DNA of 13,327 bases, from assembly GCA_903890265.1 (NCBI GenBank), contig CAITAM010000523.1, forward strand, positions 1-13,327. The letters run 5' to 3'. Below the pieces are notes generated by a model. It saw only the letters and a list, made by a program, of their open reading frames with translations. It ran no database searches and was not told where the DNA came from. This stretch comes from an uncultured Pseudomonadota bacterium. GTDB taxonomy: Bacteria; Pseudomonadota; Gammaproteobacteria; Steroidobacterales; Steroidobacteraceae. How positions within the stretch are numbered: the first letter of the stretch is position 1; the number at the start of each line of letters is the position of its first letter. This document shows, in pieces, positions 6,879 through 13,327 of this stretch. Both the position numbers and the translations under genes were made by a program.

Positions 6879-7649
6879 ATGACCCAGCCACCCAAGCCCG
6901 ACCCTGCCGACGATACCGTCGACTTTGGCTACACGCGCGTCGCGCGCGAGGAAAAAGCGAGCCACGTCCGCGCGGTGTTCGACTCGGTCGCCGGCCGCTA
7001 CGACATCATGAACGACCTCATGTCGTTCGGCGTGCACCGGCTGTGGAAGCGCTTCACCCTGGACCAGGCCCGCCTGCGGCCGGGTCAGGCGGCGCTCGAC
7101 GTCGCGGGCGGCACCGGTGATCTCGCGCTCGGTCTCGCCCGCCAGGTGGGCGCCAAAGGGCTCGTGGTCCTGTCTGACATCAACCGCTCGATGCTGGAGC
7201 AGGGCCGCGACCGCCTCATCGACGAGGGCGTCACCGCGCCCGTGCACTACGCGGTCGCCAACGCCGAGAAGCTGCCGTTCCGCGATTCGACCTTCGACTG
7301 CGTCACGATCGGCTTTGGCCTGCGTAACGTGACCGACAAGGACGCCGCGCTGCGCTCGCTCACGCGGGTGCTCAAACCGGGCGGTCAGCTGCTCGTGCTC
7401 GAGTTCTCAAAGCCGGTGCTGCCGCTCATCAGCCGGGTGTACGACGCGTACTCGTTTGCCGCCCTGCCGGCGCTCGGACGCCTCGTCGCCAACGACAGCG
7501 CGAGCTACCGCTACCTCGCCGAGTCGATCCGCATGTTCCCGGATCAGGAGACGCTGAAGGGCATGATGCAGTCGGCGGGGCTGGATGCCTGCCGCTACCA
7601 CAACCTGTCCGGCGGCATCGTGGCACTGCACCGGGGCTGGCGTTACTAG
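6879..7649 (+). CDS. ubiE: Ubiquinone/menaquinone biosynthesis C-methyltransferase UbiE
   Basis: UbiE is an SAM-dependent enzyme that C-methylates the benzoquinol ring in ubiquinone synthesis, and demethylmenaquinol in organisms that make menaquinone. The product is 256 residues (E. coli 251). The family signature YDIMNDLMSFGVHRLWK is at about residues 41-57. The SAM-binding motif I is DVAGGTGD (residues 74-81), and the second signature RVLKPGGQLLVLEFSKP is near the middle of the C-terminal half. The conserved end (GGIVALHRGWRY) is intact. The ATG at 6879 matches the family start; the frame is open upstream to 6723 but that part is low-complexity and overlaps the metX-like gene. It is followed after one base by ubiJ, so ubiE, ubiJ and ubiB form one operon. 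It acts with the cytoplasmic Ubi complex near the inner membrane. Confidence 0.97.
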   Translation: MTQPPKPDPADDTVDFGYTRVAREEKASHVRAVFDSVAGRYDIMNDLMSFGVHRLWKRFTLDQARLRPGQAALDVAGGTGDLALGLARQVGAKGLVVLSDINRSMLEQGRDRLIDEGVTAPVHYAVANAEKLPFRDSTFDCVTIGFGLRNVTDKDAALRSLTRVLKPGGQLLVLEFSKPVLPLISRVYDAYSFAALPALGRLVANDSASYRYLAESIRMFPDQETLKGMMQSAGLDACRYHNLSGGIVALHRGWRY

Positions 7650-7650
7650 C

Positions 7651-8271
7651 ATGAACCTGACGAATCCCATGGCGCTCGCGTTGCGGCCCGTCGAGGACGT
7701 CCTCAACCGGAACCTGGCCGAATCGACGCCGGGGCGCGAGCGCCTCGCCCGCCTCAGCGGGCGGTCGATGGCGGTCCGCCTCGAGGGACTGAACGTGCGC
7801 GTGCGCCTCAGCGCGACGCCGGGGCACCTCGGCCTCGCGGCGGACGAGGACGCCGCGGACGCCGAGGTGGCCGGCGCTCCCTTTGCCCTGCTCGCGCTCT
7901 TTCGCGGCAGCACGGCCACCGCCGGCGGCAACGGCATCACCATCAGCGGTGACCCGGAGGTCCTGCAGCAGTTTCGCGCGCTCCTTGAGCACGCAAAGCC
8001 CGAACTCGAGGCTGAACTCGCGCGCTTTGTCGGCGAGGCACCGGCGCATCTCGCGGGGCGGTTCGCGGCCAGTACGTTCGCCTTCATCGGTCGCCTGCGG
8101 CAAACGGCCCGCGCAAGCCTCGCGGAGTACCTGACCGAGGAAAGCCGCGACCTTGCGGCCCGTGGCGAGATCGACGCCCACGTCAGGGACGTCGACCGGC
8201 TGCGCAACGACGTCGAGCGCGCCGCAGCCCGGCTCGAGCTGCTGGAACGGCGGCTTGGCACACGCCCGTGA
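7651..8271 (+). CDS. ubiJ: Ubiquinone biosynthesis accessory factor UbiJ (SCP2 domain)
   Basis: UbiJ is a non-catalytic lipid-binding factor that, with UbiK, supports the soluble complex assembling ubiquinone. The product is 206 residues (E. coli 201). The N-terminal two-thirds fits an SCP2 sterol-carrier-like fold, with strands MAVRLEGLNVRVRLS (about residues 38-52) and the GGNGITISGDPEVLQQF segment (about 92-108), where the ITISGD motif is characteristic. The C-terminal 30 residues (VRDVDRLRNDVERAAARLELLERRL) are a clear coiled coil, as expected for UbiJ, and are probably where UbiK binds. The ATG at 7651 begins one base after the ubiE stop. The stop TGA shares its last base with the ubiB ATG, so translation is likely coupled. 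Position between ubiE and ubiB is diagnostic. Confidence 0.93.
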   Translation: MNLTNPMALALRPVEDVLNRNLAESTPGRERLARLSGRSMAVRLEGLNVRVRLSATPGHLGLAADEDAADAEVAGAPFALLALFRGSTATAGGNGITISGDPEVLQQFRALLEHAKPELEAELARFVGEAPAHLAGRFAASTFAFIGRLRQTARASLAEYLTEESRDLAARGEIDAHVRDVDRLRNDVERAAARLELLERRLGTRP

Positions 8272-9911
8272 TGAACCTGCGCGTCATCCGCCGGCTGCTC
8301 GTCATCCAGCGCGTGCTGGTGCGTCATGGACTGGACGACTACGTCCGGCGTACCCACCTCTACCGGCCGATGCGCTTTCTCGCGCTGCTGCAGCCGAGCA
8401 CGCGCGCCGAGCGCGCGAGAGGCGGCTCGCGCGGCGAACGCCTGCGGCTCGCTCTCGAGGAACTCGGCCCGATCTTCATCAAGTTCGGCCAGGCGCTGTC
8501 GACGCGGCGCGATCTCCTGCCCGCGGACATCGCCGATGAACTCGCGAAGCTCCAGGACCGGGTACCGCCCTTCGCGCCGGAGCTCGCCCGGACCCGCATC
8601 GAGACCTCGCTCGGCCAGCCGATTGACGGCCTCTTCGCGCGCTTCGACGACACGCCGCTGGCGGCGGCGTCGGTCGCGCAGGTCCATACCGCCGTACTCA
8701 GGGATGGGCGCGACGTCGTGGTCAAGGTGCTGCGGCCGGGCATCGAGGCGCTGATCCGCCGGGACATCGAGGTGATGCACGCGATCGCGGCCCTCGTCGA
8801 GCGCTACTGGGTGGATCTGCGCCGGCTGCGTCCGGTCGAGGTCGTCGCCGAGTACGAGAAGACGATCATGGACGAGCTCGACCTGCAGCGCGAGGCGGCG
8901 AACGCGACGCAGCTGCGGCGCAACTTCGCGGGCTCGGATCTGCTGCACGTGCCGGAGATCCACTGGGATTACTGCCGCGCCGACGTCATCGTGATGGAGC
9001 GCATCTACGGCGTGCCCATCTCGGACATGGCACGCCTGCGCGAGCTCAAGGTCAATATCCAGAAGCTCGCGGAACATGGCGTCGAGATCTTCTTCACGCA
9101 GATGCTGCGCGACAACTTCTTCCACGCCGACATGCATCCGGGCAATATCTTCGTCGACGTGCGGGACCCCGAGAATCCGAAGTACGCCGCGGTCGACTTC
9201 GGCATCGTCGGCACGCTCGATCCGCGCGACCAGAACTACATCGCCTCGAACTTCCTGGCATTCTTCGACCGCGATTACCGGCGCGTTGCCGAACTGCACG
9301 TGGAGAGTGGCTGGGTCCCGGCCGACACGCGCGTCGACGAGCTCGAGAGCGCCGTGCGCACCGTGTGCGAACCGATCTTCGACAAGCCGCTGAAGGAGAT
9401 CTCGTTCGGTCTCGTGCTGCTGCGGCTGTTCGAGACCGCGCGCCGCTTCAAGATGACCGTCCAGCCGCAGCTCGTGCTGCTGCAGAAGACCCTGCTCAAT
9501 ATTGAAGGGCTCGGCCGCGAACTCTACCCGGACCTTGACCTGTGGAAGACCGCACAGCCGCTGCTGCGGCGGTGGATGCGCGAGCGCATGGGCCCGCGCG
9601 CCGTCCTGAAGGCCTGGCGCGGCCGCACGCCGGACCTCGTCGAGGCACTGAAGCAGCTGCCACTGGTGGCGGAGCGCGCACTCGAGGCCGGTATCGCGGC
9701 GCGGCCGGCCGCGGACGAGGCCGCGAGCGCGGTGCACCGGCTGCGCGGCGAGCTGCGCGCCGACGGCCGCCGCCGCGATCTCGCCCTGCTCGGCTGCACG
9801 GCCCTCCTCGCCGGCTCGTTTCTGCTCGCCGCCCGCATCCATCCGGCGGCGGCCGGCTGGCTCCTGATCGGCGCCGGTCTCGTGGCGCTCGCCGTCCGGC
9901 TGCGCGACTGA
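8271..9911 (+). CDS. ubiB: Ubiquinone biosynthesis regulatory ATPase/kinase-like protein UbiB
   Basis: UbiB is a membrane-bound atypical kinase-like ATPase (ABC1/ADCK/COQ8 family) needed for ubiquinone synthesis. The product is 546 residues, the same as E. coli UbiB. Family motifs are all present: KxGQ (Lys71-Gln74 in FIKFGQALSTRRDLLP), the alanine-rich loop AAAS (131-134), the nucleotide-contacting Lys152 (VVVKVLRPG), the catalytic-loop segment HADMHPGN (285-292) and the metal-binding DFG (309-311). Two hydrophobic segments at the C-terminus (about residues 503-541) are the membrane anchor. The ATG at 8271 overlaps the ubiJ stop by one base. A GTG one codon upstream is possible but unneeded. 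Unlike the E. coli locus, tatABC does not follow. Confidence 0.97.
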   Translation: MNLRVIRRLLVIQRVLVRHGLDDYVRRTHLYRPMRFLALLQPSTRAERARGGSRGERLRLALEELGPIFIKFGQALSTRRDLLPADIADELAKLQDRVPPFAPELARTRIETSLGQPIDGLFARFDDTPLAAASVAQVHTAVLRDGRDVVVKVLRPGIEALIRRDIEVMHAIAALVERYWVDLRRLRPVEVVAEYEKTIMDELDLQREAANATQLRRNFAGSDLLHVPEIHWDYCRADVIVMERIYGVPISDMARLRELKVNIQKLAEHGVEIFFTQMLRDNFFHADMHPGNIFVDVRDPENPKYAAVDFGIVGTLDPRDQNYIASNFLAFFDRDYRRVAELHVESGWVPADTRVDELESAVRTVCEPIFDKPLKEISFGLVLLRLFETARRFKMTVQPQLVLLQKTLLNIEGLGRELYPDLDLWKTAQPLLRRWMRERMGPRAVLKAWRGRTPDLVEALKQLPLVAERALEAGIAARPAADEAASAVHRLRGELRADGRRRDLALLGCTALLAGSFLLAARIHPAAAGWLLIGAGLVALAVRLRD

Positions 9912-10148
9912 GTTCCCGGCCGGGCCGTCGTGCCCGGTGCGCCGCATTGCAGCAGCCGATCCGCCGCCCCGACGGCGACGCCGGTCGCGGCACTGCCGCC
10001 AATCGGACAAATAACTGACGCCAGTCGGTCCTTTTAACTTAATCGTTCAGTCACCGCACCCTCGGAGCATGGGTCGTGTCAGCAGGATGGCAACGATGCG
10101 TCCCGCACTGACAACACACTCACTAAAAAACACTCACAGGGAACATCC
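9912..10148. other. Intergenic region between ubiB and the VPLPA-CTERM gene
   Basis: These 237 bp hold no gene I can support. The first part (9912-9945) has short GC-rich palindromes such as CCCGGCCGGG that may fold after ubiB, but no T-run follows. Positions 10001-10045 are distinctly AT-richer than the rest of the window and contain the candidate promoter below. The leader just before the next gene (10111-10137) has two copies of CACTCAC (10117-10123 and 10131-10137) on either side of an A-run. Confidence 0.5.
10015..10043 (+). promoter_or_regulatory. Candidate promoter for the VPLPA-CTERM/nucleotidase operon
   Basis: CTGACG (10015-10020) and CTTAAT (10038-10043) each match the sigma-70 boxes at four of six bases, with a 17-bp spacer. 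A start near 10050 would give a leader of about 100 nt. The -35 overlaps a near-palindrome, ACTGACGCCAGT (10014-10025), which could be an operator. The match is weak and rests partly on the local AT-richness. Confidence 0.3.
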
Positions 10149-10751
10149 ATGAACGCATGCATCTCACTGCGCACGCGGCTGCGCGTCGCGCTGACGGGCT
10201 CGGTTGCCGCGCTTGGCCTCGCCAGCGCCAGCGCCGGGGCGAGCACGATTGACATTACGAACGCCAGCGGCTGGCAGCAGCTCGACGTCGACAACTTCCT
10301 GTCGCTGAGCAGCGGCACCGAGTGGATCGACGGCCACACCGACGCGACGAACCCCGCCTACCAGGGCGACGGCTCGGCGCTGTCCTTCGTCGTCAACAAC
10401 ACCTCGGCGGTATTCCTCACCGTCATCACCGGCGGCTTCGCCGGCAACCGCTACGACGTATACGACAACGGCTCGCTGCTCGGCATTACCTCGCAGGTCG
10501 CGACCTCGACCACGAGCATCGGCACCAACTTCGACGCCGCGCTCGCGAGCGGCAACTACAGCACCGCGACCTACCTGCTTGCCGCCGGCTCGCACACCAT
10601 CACGGGCGACCTCTACTTCTCGGCCGACGGCCTCGACGCGAGCGTCGGTGCCGTTGCGGTGAACGCGGTGCCGCTGCCGGCCAGCGCCTGGCTGCTGCTG
10701 TCGGGCTCGGGCCTGCTGGCCTTCGTGTCCCGCCGCCGTCGCGCGGTCTGA
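10149..10751 (+). CDS. Small exported VPLPA-CTERM sorting-domain protein
   Basis: A 200-residue protein with an N-terminal Sec signal peptide (basic LRTRLRVA, then a hydrophobic and alanine-rich stretch, cleavage probably near ASAGAS at about residues 27-32). It also has a C-terminal sorting signal: VPLPA at residues 174-178, a hydrophobic segment, then the basic tail SRRRRAV. This is the VPLPA variant of PEP-CTERM, recognised and cleaved by an exosortase (the VPLPA form has been linked with exosortase D). The middle part is rich in Ser, Thr, Gly and Asn and looks like a beta-sandwich; YDVYDNGSLLG and AAGSHTITGDLYFSADG resemble other PEP-CTERM proteins. The true function is unknown. AGGGA lies seven bases before the ATG. 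The 5'-nucleotidase gene follows after 32 bp. No exosortase is in this window. Confidence 0.85.
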   Translation: MNACISLRTRLRVALTGSVAALGLASASAGASTIDITNASGWQQLDVDNFLSLSSGTEWIDGHTDATNPAYQGDGSALSFVVNNTSAVFLTVITGGFAGNRYDVYDNGSLLGITSQVATSTTSIGTNFDAALASGNYSTATYLLAAGSHTITGDLYFSADGLDASVGAVAVNAVPLPASAWLLLSGSGLLAFVSRRRRAV

Positions 10752-10783
10752 CACCCACCACCGAACCATTCAGGAGAATTTCA

Positions 10784-12571
10784 ATGCGTCGTCTCATCAC
10801 CGCGGCCGTCAGCACCGCGCTCGGGCTCACCCTCGCCAGCGCCGCCGTCGCCCAGACCCAGATCAAGATCATCGGCTTCAACGACTTCCACGGTAACCTC
10901 CAGTCGCCGGGCACCTTCCGTACCGTCGCGGGCGGCAGCACCAAGGTTGCCGCCGGTGGCGCCGATTACTTCGCCGGCTACATCGCATCCCTCAAGGCCC
11001 AGAACCCGAACAACGTGGTCGTCGCCGCGGGTGACCTCGTCGGCGCGAGCCCGCTCGTGTCGGCATTCTTCCACGACGAAGGCACGATCGAGGTCATGAA
11101 CCGCATGGGCCTCGAGTTCACCTCGGTGGGCAACCACGAGTTCGACGCCGGCCAGACCGAACTGCTGCGCAAGCAGCACGGCGGCTGCGCGGCCGCCTCG
11201 AACATCGAGACCTGCCAGGGCCAGAACCTGACCGGCGGCTACAAGACCCCGGTGCCGTTTGAGGGCGCAAAGTTCAAGTACCTGTCGGCCAACGTCATCA
11301 AGACGGCCACCAACACCTCGCTGCTGCCGAGCTACGCCATCAAGACCTTCAACGGTCACCGCGTCGGCTTCATCGGCATGACGCTGCAGGCGACGCCGAC
11401 CATCGTCTCGGCCGCCGGCGTTACCGGCCTGTCGTTTACCAACGAAGCCGCGACCGCCAACGCCCTCGTGCCGCGACTGCGCGCGGCGGGCGCGGAAGCC
11501 ATCGTGATCCTGATCCACCAGGGCACGAACGCCGGCGTCACCTACAGCGGCTGCCAGGCCTCGACCACCGTCGCGACCGATCCGATCGCCTCGATCGTGT
11601 CGCAGCTCGACGACCACATCGGCCTCGTCGTGTCCGGTCACTCGCACAACGCCTACGTCTGCCAGTTCAAGAACTCGGTGGGCCGCAGCATTCCGGTGAC
11701 CCAGGCGGCGTCCTACGGCAACGTGCTGACCAACATCGACGTGACGCTGAACGACTCGACGGGTGCGATCTCGGCGGTTTCGGCCAACAACATCGTCGTC
11801 GACCGTACCAACCCGGCGATCACGCCGAACCAGACGGTGGCGCAGATCGTGCAGGGCTACGCGAACCTCGCCTCGCCGCTGACCAGCCAGGTGGTTGCGA
11901 CCATTCTCACGCCGGGCGCGCCGAACACGGCGAACGCGGCGGGCGAGAAGCCGGCCGGCGACCTGATCGCGGATGCGATGCTGGCGGCGGCCTCGGGCGC
12001 GTCGGGCAACTACGCGACGCTCGCCATCATGAATACCGGTGGCGTTCGTGCCAACGGCTTCGTGAACAACAACACCAATCCGGCGGTCTACCCGTACAAC
12101 CTGAACTACGGTGACGCGTTCACGGTGCAGCCGTTCGGCAACATCCTCCAGACGGTCACGGTGACGGCGACGCAGCTGAAGAACATCTTCGAAGCGGAGT
12201 TCACCGGCTGCACGATCAACGGCGTCAAGCAGGCGCTCAGCCCGAATCCGATCCTGCAGGTGTCCTCGACGGTCTACGAGGAGTGGAGCGCGAGCGCGGC
12301 GTGCGGCTCGCACATCCAGACGCTGACGGTGAAGGGCATTCCGGTCGTGCAGGGCGGTGTGGTCCTGAACCCGAGCGCGACCTTCAACGTCGTCACCAAC
12401 AACTACCTGGCGCTAGGTGGTGACAACTTCGGCACGTTCACGGCCTCGACGAACCCGGTCAGCGTTGGCCAGGACATCGACGCGCTGGTGGCGTACCTCG
12501 CCAACTACAAGGCGCCGAACCCGGCGTTCGACCCGACGACCCTCGGTGGTCGCATCAAGTTGCTGCCGTAA
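10784..12571 (+). CDS. Exported bifunctional metallophosphatase/5'-nucleotidase
   Basis: A 595-residue enzyme expected to remove phosphate from nucleotides outside the cytoplasm. It has a Sec signal peptide, likely cut after Ala23 (AAVA/Q). The N-terminal calcineurin-like metallophosphatase domain has the metal ligands Asp34 and His36 (FNDFHGN), Asp84 (AAGDLVG), Asn117-His118-Glu119 (VGNHEFD), His245 (LIHQG) and Gly285-His288 (GHSH). The C-terminal nucleotidase domain shows NTGGVRANG, YGDAFTVQPFGN and NYLALGGDNFGTF, where the aromatic residues should stack on the base. Several cysteines (for example in GGCAAASNIETC) suggest disulfides, fitting export. There is no PEP-CTERM tail, so it is soluble or held otherwise. 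AGGAG at 10772-10776 marks the ATG at 10784; the frame is open far upstream, but only as a shadow of the previous gene. Specificity (UshA-like or cyclic nucleotide) cannot be told. Confidence 0.95.
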   Translation: MRRLITAAVSTALGLTLASAAVAQTQIKIIGFNDFHGNLQSPGTFRTVAGGSTKVAAGGADYFAGYIASLKAQNPNNVVVAAGDLVGASPLVSAFFHDEGTIEVMNRMGLEFTSVGNHEFDAGQTELLRKQHGGCAAASNIETCQGQNLTGGYKTPVPFEGAKFKYLSANVIKTATNTSLLPSYAIKTFNGHRVGFIGMTLQATPTIVSAAGVTGLSFTNEAATANALVPRLRAAGAEAIVILIHQGTNAGVTYSGCQASTTVATDPIASIVSQLDDHIGLVVSGHSHNAYVCQFKNSVGRSIPVTQAASYGNVLTNIDVTLNDSTGAISAVSANNIVVDRTNPAITPNQTVAQIVQGYANLASPLTSQVVATILTPGAPNTANAAGEKPAGDLIADAMLAAASGASGNYATLAIMNTGGVRANGFVNNNTNPAVYPYNLNYGDAFTVQPFGNILQTVTVTATQLKNIFEAEFTGCTINGVKQALSPNPILQVSSTVYEEWSASAACGSHIQTLTVKGIPVVQGGVVLNPSATFNVVTNNYLALGGDNFGTFTASTNPVSVGQDIDALVAYLANYKAPNPAFDPTTLGGRIKLLP

Positions 12572-12592
12572 GCAGTCGAGGTGATGGGAGAG

Positions 12593-12623
12593 GGCGGCGC
12601 CCGCGGGGGCGCCGCCTTTTTTT
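12593..12623 (+). terminator. Rho-independent terminator after the 5'-nucleotidase
   Basis: Perfect 10-bp arms GGCGGCGCCC (12593-12602) and GGGCGCCGCC (12607-12616) enclose a four-base loop, followed at once by seven T (12617-12623). It begins 21 bases after the nucleotidase stop. It terminates the plus strand only; there is no matching A-run on the left side for the opposing gene. Confidence 0.95.
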
Positions 12624-12628
12624 ATGGG

Positions 12629-13327
12629 TTACTGCCCGCCCTTGCGCGGCGGTGAGACGACGAAGACCTGGACGGTGCTTGGGCTCAGGCGCTCGTGCAG
12701 CTCGACCACCGTGGGGCGCAGGGCACCGCTGTCTCCGTCCGCGGCGGGCGCCGAGGCCAGGGCAAGGCCCACCGGGCCGGCAAAGGCCTCGGTCGGTACC
12801 GCGACGAGCGCGGTCTCGGCCTGGCCGACGCTGCGGCCGGTACCGGCAGCGAGCGCGACCAGCCGGCCCCCGGCATCAAAGAGCGGCGCGCCGGCGAGGT
12901 CGCCGCCGGTGTCCGCCGTGACGGCGATGTACGGCGTGTCGCCGAGCCGTCGGAACACGATGCCCGGGTAGACGGCCGGCACGCCGCGCCTGTCGGGATC
13001 CGCGACGCGGTTGCCAAGCGTGAAGCAAAAGCGAGTCCCCTCCGCGCGCCCGACCGCGGTGTCGGCGATGGCCATCGCGGCCGGAAACGGCCGGTCGAGC
13101 CGCACCACGGTCACCGGCGCCGGGGTCGCCGGCGCGACGACGACCCCGGTGCGTGTCAGGCCGAGCCCGTTGCGCACGACCACCGCCGTGCCGGCCGGGG
13201 CCGACAGGCGCGTCAGCACGCGGCGCCCCGCATCGATCGCGACCCCGCCGGCCGCGGCCGCGGTCCGGGTCAGTGCCTGCGCGGGTTCCGTGTAGAACGC
13301 GGGCCAGGCGGCCGCCGACCCCGCCGC
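12629..13327 (-). CDS. C-terminal part of a probable trypsin-fold protein with altered active site (N-terminus outside window)
   Basis: The frame is open from the right edge to a TAA at 12629-12631, giving 232 residues with no ATG, so the start lies beyond the window; a GTG at 13219 is unlikely to be the real start. I do not recognise a named family with certainty. The segment GTAVVVRNGLGLTRTGVVVAPATPAPVTVVRL and the later GGDLAGAPLFDAGGRLVALAAGTG resemble the second half of HtrA- or trypsin-like domains, where a (M/N)SG(G/A)P(V/L)FD motif carries the catalytic serine. Here the serine position reads Ala (codon 12893-12895), which suggests a non-catalytic homologue. One cysteine (FCFTLG) is present. 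The C-terminal 60 residues, including VVELHERLSPSTVQVFVV, look like a separate small region. It converges with the nucleotidase gene, and the terminator lies between them. Confidence 0.6.
   Translation of the reverse strand, partial: AAGSAAAWPAFYTEPAQALTRTAAAAGGVAIDAGRRVLTRLSAPAGTAVVVRNGLGLTRTGVVVAPATPAPVTVVRLDRPFPAAMAIADTAVGRAEGTRFCFTLGNRVADPDRRGVPAVYPGIVFRRLGDTPYIAVTADTGGDLAGAPLFDAGGRLVALAAGTGRSVGQAETALVAVPTEAFAGPVGLALASAPAADGDSGALRPTVVELHERLSPSTVQVFVVSPPRKGGQ

Noticed and set aside
9912..9945. GC-rich palindromes after ubiB as a terminator
   Set aside because: No T-run follows any of the possible stems; such palindromes are common by chance at this base composition.
7407..10010. 867-residue open frame on the minus strand opposite ubiE, ubiJ and ubiB
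   Set aside because: It lies antisense to three well-supported genes. The translation is Arg- and Ala-rich with no recognisable domain, as expected for a shadow frame in GC-rich coding DNA.
10085..10100. Possible sigma-54 promoter (ATGGCAACGATGCG) before the VPLPA-CTERM gene
   Set aside because: The GG and GC elements are only seven bases apart, not the required ten, so the match fails.
10322..10783. N-terminal extension of the 5'-nucleotidase frame through the VPLPA-CTERM gene
   Set aside because: The extension is an Arg-rich out-of-frame reading of the upstream gene; the ATG at 10784 has an AGGAG site and a signal peptide begins there.
10781..12313. 510-residue open frame on the minus strand opposite the 5'-nucleotidase
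   Set aside because: It is the reverse-complement shadow of a gene with all metallophosphatase motifs; its translation is full of Arg, Val and Asp repeats and has no domain.

Overview
This window is GC-rich bacterial chromosome, most likely from a gammaproteobacterium. The gene order dapF–DUF484–xerC and the block ubiE–ubiJ–ubiB are both classic gammaproteobacterial arrangements. The MetX-family enzyme resembles the Xanthomonadales type. A VPLPA-CTERM sorting signal adds that the cell probably uses an exosortase and exports surface or exopolysaccharide-associated proteins. I would place it near Xanthomonadales/Nevskiales/Chromatiales, but the window alone does not fix the family. No tRNA, rRNA, CRISPR array, insertion sequence or prophage is visible.

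Layout. (1) 1-1142, minus: rimO, running off the left edge and missing its C-terminal TRAM domain. (2) 1208-4108, plus: a tight run of dapF, a DUF484 gene, xerC and a DUF971 gene, diverging from rimO across 65 bp. (3) 4092-5500, minus: a YkgJ-type cysteine-cluster protein and a CysK-type cysteine synthase, separated by a strong 46-nt hairpin. (4) 5651-6757, plus, divergent from cysK: a MetX-family acyltransferase whose sequence looks more like the serine O-succinyltransferase branch than a classical homoserine acetyltransferase. (5) 6879-9911, plus: ubiE-ubiJ-ubiB for ubiquinone synthesis, nearly without gaps. (6) 10149-12571, plus: a two-gene secreted cassette, a small VPLPA-CTERM protein followed by a periplasmic or secreted 5'-nucleotidase/metallophosphatase, closed by a clear rho-independent terminator. 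(7) 12629-13327, minus: the C-terminal part of a probable trypsin-fold protein whose serine position appears to be alanine.

How the genes may work together. Most of the window is housekeeping: ribosomal protein S12 modification, diaminopimelate/lysine synthesis, chromosome dimer resolution, cysteine synthesis and quinone synthesis. The pairing of cysK with the serine O-succinyltransferase-like gene suggests a two-step serine-to-cysteine route (activate serine, then replace the acyl group with sulfide) controlled from one divergent promoter region. The VPLPA-CTERM/nucleotidase pair is probably one transcript acting outside the cytoplasm, perhaps in phosphate or nucleotide scavenging at the cell surface. 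I did not find a wholly new system; the more unusual points are listed as findings.
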